7,394 bases of DNA from JACDAS01 sp046262415 (lineage in GTDB: Bacteria > Actinomycetota > Thermoleophilia > Gaiellales > Gaiellaceae). The notes beneath the pieces were generated by a model. It did not search any database and was not told where the DNA came from. It was given only the letters and a program-made list of their open reading frames with translations. The DNA is taken from the NCBI GenBank assembly GCA_046262415.1, contig JBHEMU010000157.1, forward strand, positions 1-7,394, written 5' to 3'. Of this stretch, positions 5,714 through 7,394 are shown one piece after another. Numbering within the stretch: position 1 is the stretch's first letter; every line of letters begins with the position of its first letter. A program made the position numbers and the translations under genes.

Positions 5714-6627
5714 CGCGCGGCGCGCGGGCTCGGCAGCGGGGTCAGGACGGGCTCGAGCTGGTCCCGGAGGTGCTCGAAGGCGGGCGGCAGCGAAAGGCGC
5801 TCGCCGAGGCTCTCGAGCGGCTCGTCGCTGGTGAAGCCCGGGCCGAGCGTCGCGATCTCGAACAGCACCCCGCTCGGCTCGCGGAAGTAGATCGAGCGAA
5901 AGTAGAAGCGGTCGATCACCGGCGTCGGGTGCGCCCCCGCGCGTTCGGCCCGCTCCCGCCAGGCGACGTGATCCTCCATCGTCGAGGCCCAGGCGACGTG
6001 GTGGACCGTGCCGGCACCCCCGAAGCCGCGCTCCGCGGGCGGCGGGTCGTACGCGTACCGGCCGCCGCGCCGCTCGCCGCGGGTCTCCCACCGCTCTGCC
6101 CCTGCGGGGGCGAACTCGAGCGCGTCCTCGAGGAAGCGCCGGCTGGCCCCGGGCTCCGCCGCGTACGCCCGCACCCCGTCGAAGCCCTGCAACGCCAGCT
6201 CGGGTGCGATCGCGGGATGCTCGGCGACGAGCGGCGCGTCGTCCGCCTCCGCGACGACGAGCTCCAGCTCGAGCCCTTCGGGATCCGCGAACCGCAGCGA
6301 CCGGCCCTCGTGCGCCGACTCGGTCCCCTCAGCCTCGAGCCGGTCCGCCCAGAACGCGAGCGCATCCTCGGAGACGACCCGCCAGGCGACCCGGTGCACC
6401 ATGCCCGCCCCGGCGCGCCCGCGGCGTGCCGCGGGATACTCGAAGAAGGTGATGTCGGCGCCTTGGCTGCCGAGCTCGTCCGCGTAGAACAGGTGGTAGA
6501 CGGTCGGATCGTCCTGGTTGACGGTCTTCTTGACCAGCCGCAGACCGAGGACCCCGGCGTAGAACTCGACGTTCGCCGGCGCGTCGCCGGTGATCGCCGT
6601 GACGTGGTGGATGCCCTCGAGTCGCAC
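5710..6627 (-). CDS. Ring-cleaving dioxygenase, glyoxalase/VOC family (MhqO/MhqE-like)
   Basis: A 305-residue two-module vicinal-oxygen-chelate protein like the MhqO/MhqE and PcpA hydroquinone dioxygenases. Module one starts GIHHVTAITGD (5-15), with the family-typical FYAGVLGLRLVKKTVNQDDP and HLFYAD segments. Module two begins near 147 and carries GTVHHVAW (206-213) and LFEIAT (255-260). The probable Fe(II) ligands are a His in the first HH pair (7/8), a His in the second pair (209/210) and Glu257. Such enzymes open aromatic rings of hydroquinones with O2 in the cytoplasm; some relatives are annotated only as 'glyoxalase'. The start is GTG at 6627, the first start codon in the open frame, placing the conserved motif at residue 5, but no good Shine-Dalgarno precedes it. 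It lies 14 nt after the glycosyltransferase stop and overlaps the hydrolase start by 4 nt, so it is the middle gene of a three-gene operon. The exact phenolic substrate is unknown. Confidence 0.9.
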   Translation of the reverse strand: MRLEGIHHVTAITGDAPANVEFYAGVLGLRLVKKTVNQDDPTVYHLFYADELGSQGADITFFEYPAARRGRAGAGMVHRVAWRVVSEDALAFWADRLEAEGTESAHEGRSLRFADPEGLELELVVAEADDAPLVAEHPAIAPELALQGFDGVRAYAAEPGASRRFLEDALEFAPAGAERWETRGERRGGRYAYDPPPAERGFGGAGTVHHVAWASTMEDHVAWRERAERAGAHPTPVIDRFYFRSIYFREPSGVLFEIATLGPGFTSDEPLESLGERLSLPPAFEHLRDQLEPVLTPLPSPRAAR

Positions 6628-6641
6628 CGCCCGGCCCGAAT

Positions 6642-7358
6642 CTACCGTCGCCGCACGAGTCGCCGCCCGATGAAGATCGCGGCGCCGACCGTGACCACGA
6701 GCTTCACCGCCGTCGCCCCGCGGAGCTTGGACACACCCGCCTGGCGCTCACGCATCTCGACGGGCACCTCCTCGAGGCGCAGCCCGGCATCGGCGATCCG
6801 CATTAGCGCCTCGACCTCGGGGGCGCCGCTCTCGTAGGGCTCCGAGAGCAGCGGCAGCGCAGCCGCGTTCACCGCGTAGAGCCCGCTCGTGGCGTCGGCG
6901 AGCGGCCGGTCGAGCCGCCAGCCCATCAGCCGGCGGAGGACGGCCGTCCCGAAGGCACGGGCCGTGCTCGGCCGGTACCGGTACTCAGCGAACCCGTCGC
7001 CGGCGACGAACCTCGAGCCGAGCGCGACGTCGCACGCGCCTCCGTGCACGCGGTCGAGCAGCCGGCGCAGCTCCGCGGCCGGATGCTGGCCGTCGGCGTC
7101 CACCCGGCCGCAGAACCCGTAACCGTGCTCGAGCGCGTAGCCGTACCCGGCCGCGACCGCCTCGCGCAGGCCTCGGTTCCGGGGAAACGAGAGCACCCGG
7201 GCGCCTCCGGCCCGCGCGGCGGCGGCCGTGCCGTCGGTCGATCCATCGTCGACCACGAGGACGTCGGCGTCGGGTAGCTCCCGGCGCAGCTCCTGCAGCA
7301 CAGCCGGCAGCGAGGCCTCCTCGTTCAGGGCGGGGATGAAGACGAGCGTGTCCGCCAT
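6642..7358 (-). CDS. Family 2 glycosyltransferase, DPM1/polyprenyl-phosphate type
   Basis: A 238-residue GT-A glycosyltransferase of the GT2 family. FIPALNEEASL (7-17) opens the nucleotide-sugar fold, DDGSTDGT is at 37-44, the metal-binding DADGQHP is at 87-93, and LGSRFV lies at 113-118. EMRERQAGVSKL (201-212) is the acceptor-side motif common in dolichol- or polyprenyl-phosphate sugar transferases. The C-terminus (about 216-231) is a single hydrophobic or amphipathic helix followed by Arg-rich GRRLVRRR, suggesting membrane association. It probably moves a sugar from a nucleotide donor to a lipid-linked acceptor for glycan or glycoprotein assembly; donor and acceptor cannot be read. ATG 7358 is chosen because the fold starts immediately. 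It heads the minus-strand operon with the dioxygenase and hydrolase 14 nt downstream, although its function does not obviously fit theirs; glycan genes may lie beyond the right edge. Confidence 0.9.
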   Translation of the reverse strand: MADTLVFIPALNEEASLPAVLQELRRELPDADVLVVDDGSTDGTAAAARAGGARVLSFPRNRGLREAVAAGYGYALEHGYGFCGRVDADGQHPAAELRRLLDRVHGGACDVALGSRFVAGDGFAEYRYRPSTARAFGTAVLRRLMGWRLDRPLADATSGLYAVNAAALPLLSEPYESGAPEVEALMRIADAGLRLEEVPVEMRERQAGVSKLRGATAVKLVVTVGAAIFIGRRLVRRR

Positions 7359-7364
7359 GCGCGG

Positions 7365-7392
7365 ATCATCGCAGGGCCTCGCGGCGGGTCCC
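7365..7392 (-). promoter_or_regulatory. Candidate leaderless promoter of the glycosyltransferase operon
   Basis: On the minus strand, GATGAT (7370-7365) matches TATAAT at four of six positions and ends exactly 6 nt before ATG 7358, the spacing expected if transcription starts at the A of the ATG. GGGACC (7392-7387) with its GAC core lies 16 nt upstream as a weak -35. No Shine-Dalgarno is visible, which fits a leaderless mRNA. Short motifs like these also arise by chance. Confidence 0.3.
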
Positions 7393-7394
7393 GG

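Noticed and set aside
5714..6091. N-terminal extension of the hydrolase
   Set aside because: This part overlaps the dioxygenase gene in another frame and is Arg/Pro/Ala-rich. The hydrolase family sequence begins at the GTG overlapping the dioxygenase stop.
5770..6837. 355-codon plus-strand frame across the dioxygenase region
   Set aside because: It is antisense to two recognised genes, and its composition (Arg, Glu, Val-rich with no motif) fits a complementary-strand shadow.

Overview
The window is very GC-rich DNA (over 70% by eye) packed with short-gap genes, many starting with GTG. Codon use and protein families point to a high-GC actinobacterium. A soil or sediment Thermoleophilia-type lineage (Gaiellales/Solirubrobacterales) is my best guess, but that is inference and nothing here fixes the taxon. 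I see no rRNA, tRNA, CRISPR array, transposase or phage gene. No clearly new multi-gene system is visible. The points of interest are unusual pairings, one domain fusion and a few candidate small elements.

Layout. At 2-595 (+) is the 3' part of an HNH endonuclease gene whose start lies outside the window. It runs tail to tail, with a 64-nt overlap, into a minus-strand pair. That pair is an FMN-dependent alpha-hydroxy-acid oxidase of the lactate 2-monooxygenase type (1599-2873), followed after 2 nt by a sulfite-oxidase-family molybdopterin enzyme (532-1596). A 64-nt divergent intergenic region carrying a direct repeat separates them from a plus-strand pair. The plus-strand pair is a six-helix voltage-gated cation channel (2938-3792) and, 10 nt on, a secreted three-domain L,D-transpeptidase (3803-4858).

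From 4859 to 5038 there is a 180-nt convergent gap holding a tandem-hairpin, REP-like or terminator-like structure that runs into the end of the next gene. The rest is a minus-strand operon read from right to left. It holds a family 2 glycosyltransferase (6642-7358), a glyoxalase-fold ring-cleaving dioxygenase (5710-6627) and an alpha/beta hydrolase (5039-5713). The hydrolase overlaps the dioxygenase by 4 nt (GTGA).

How the genes may work together. The dioxygenase/hydrolase pair resembles the MhqE/MhqD and MhqO-type quinone-detoxification genes of Bacillus, and is the most interpretable functional unit here. The oxidase/molybdoenzyme pair looks like a co-translated redox unit with unknown substrates. 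The channel and L,D-transpeptidase both act at the cell envelope and are probably co-transcribed, but a direct functional link is not shown by the sequence.
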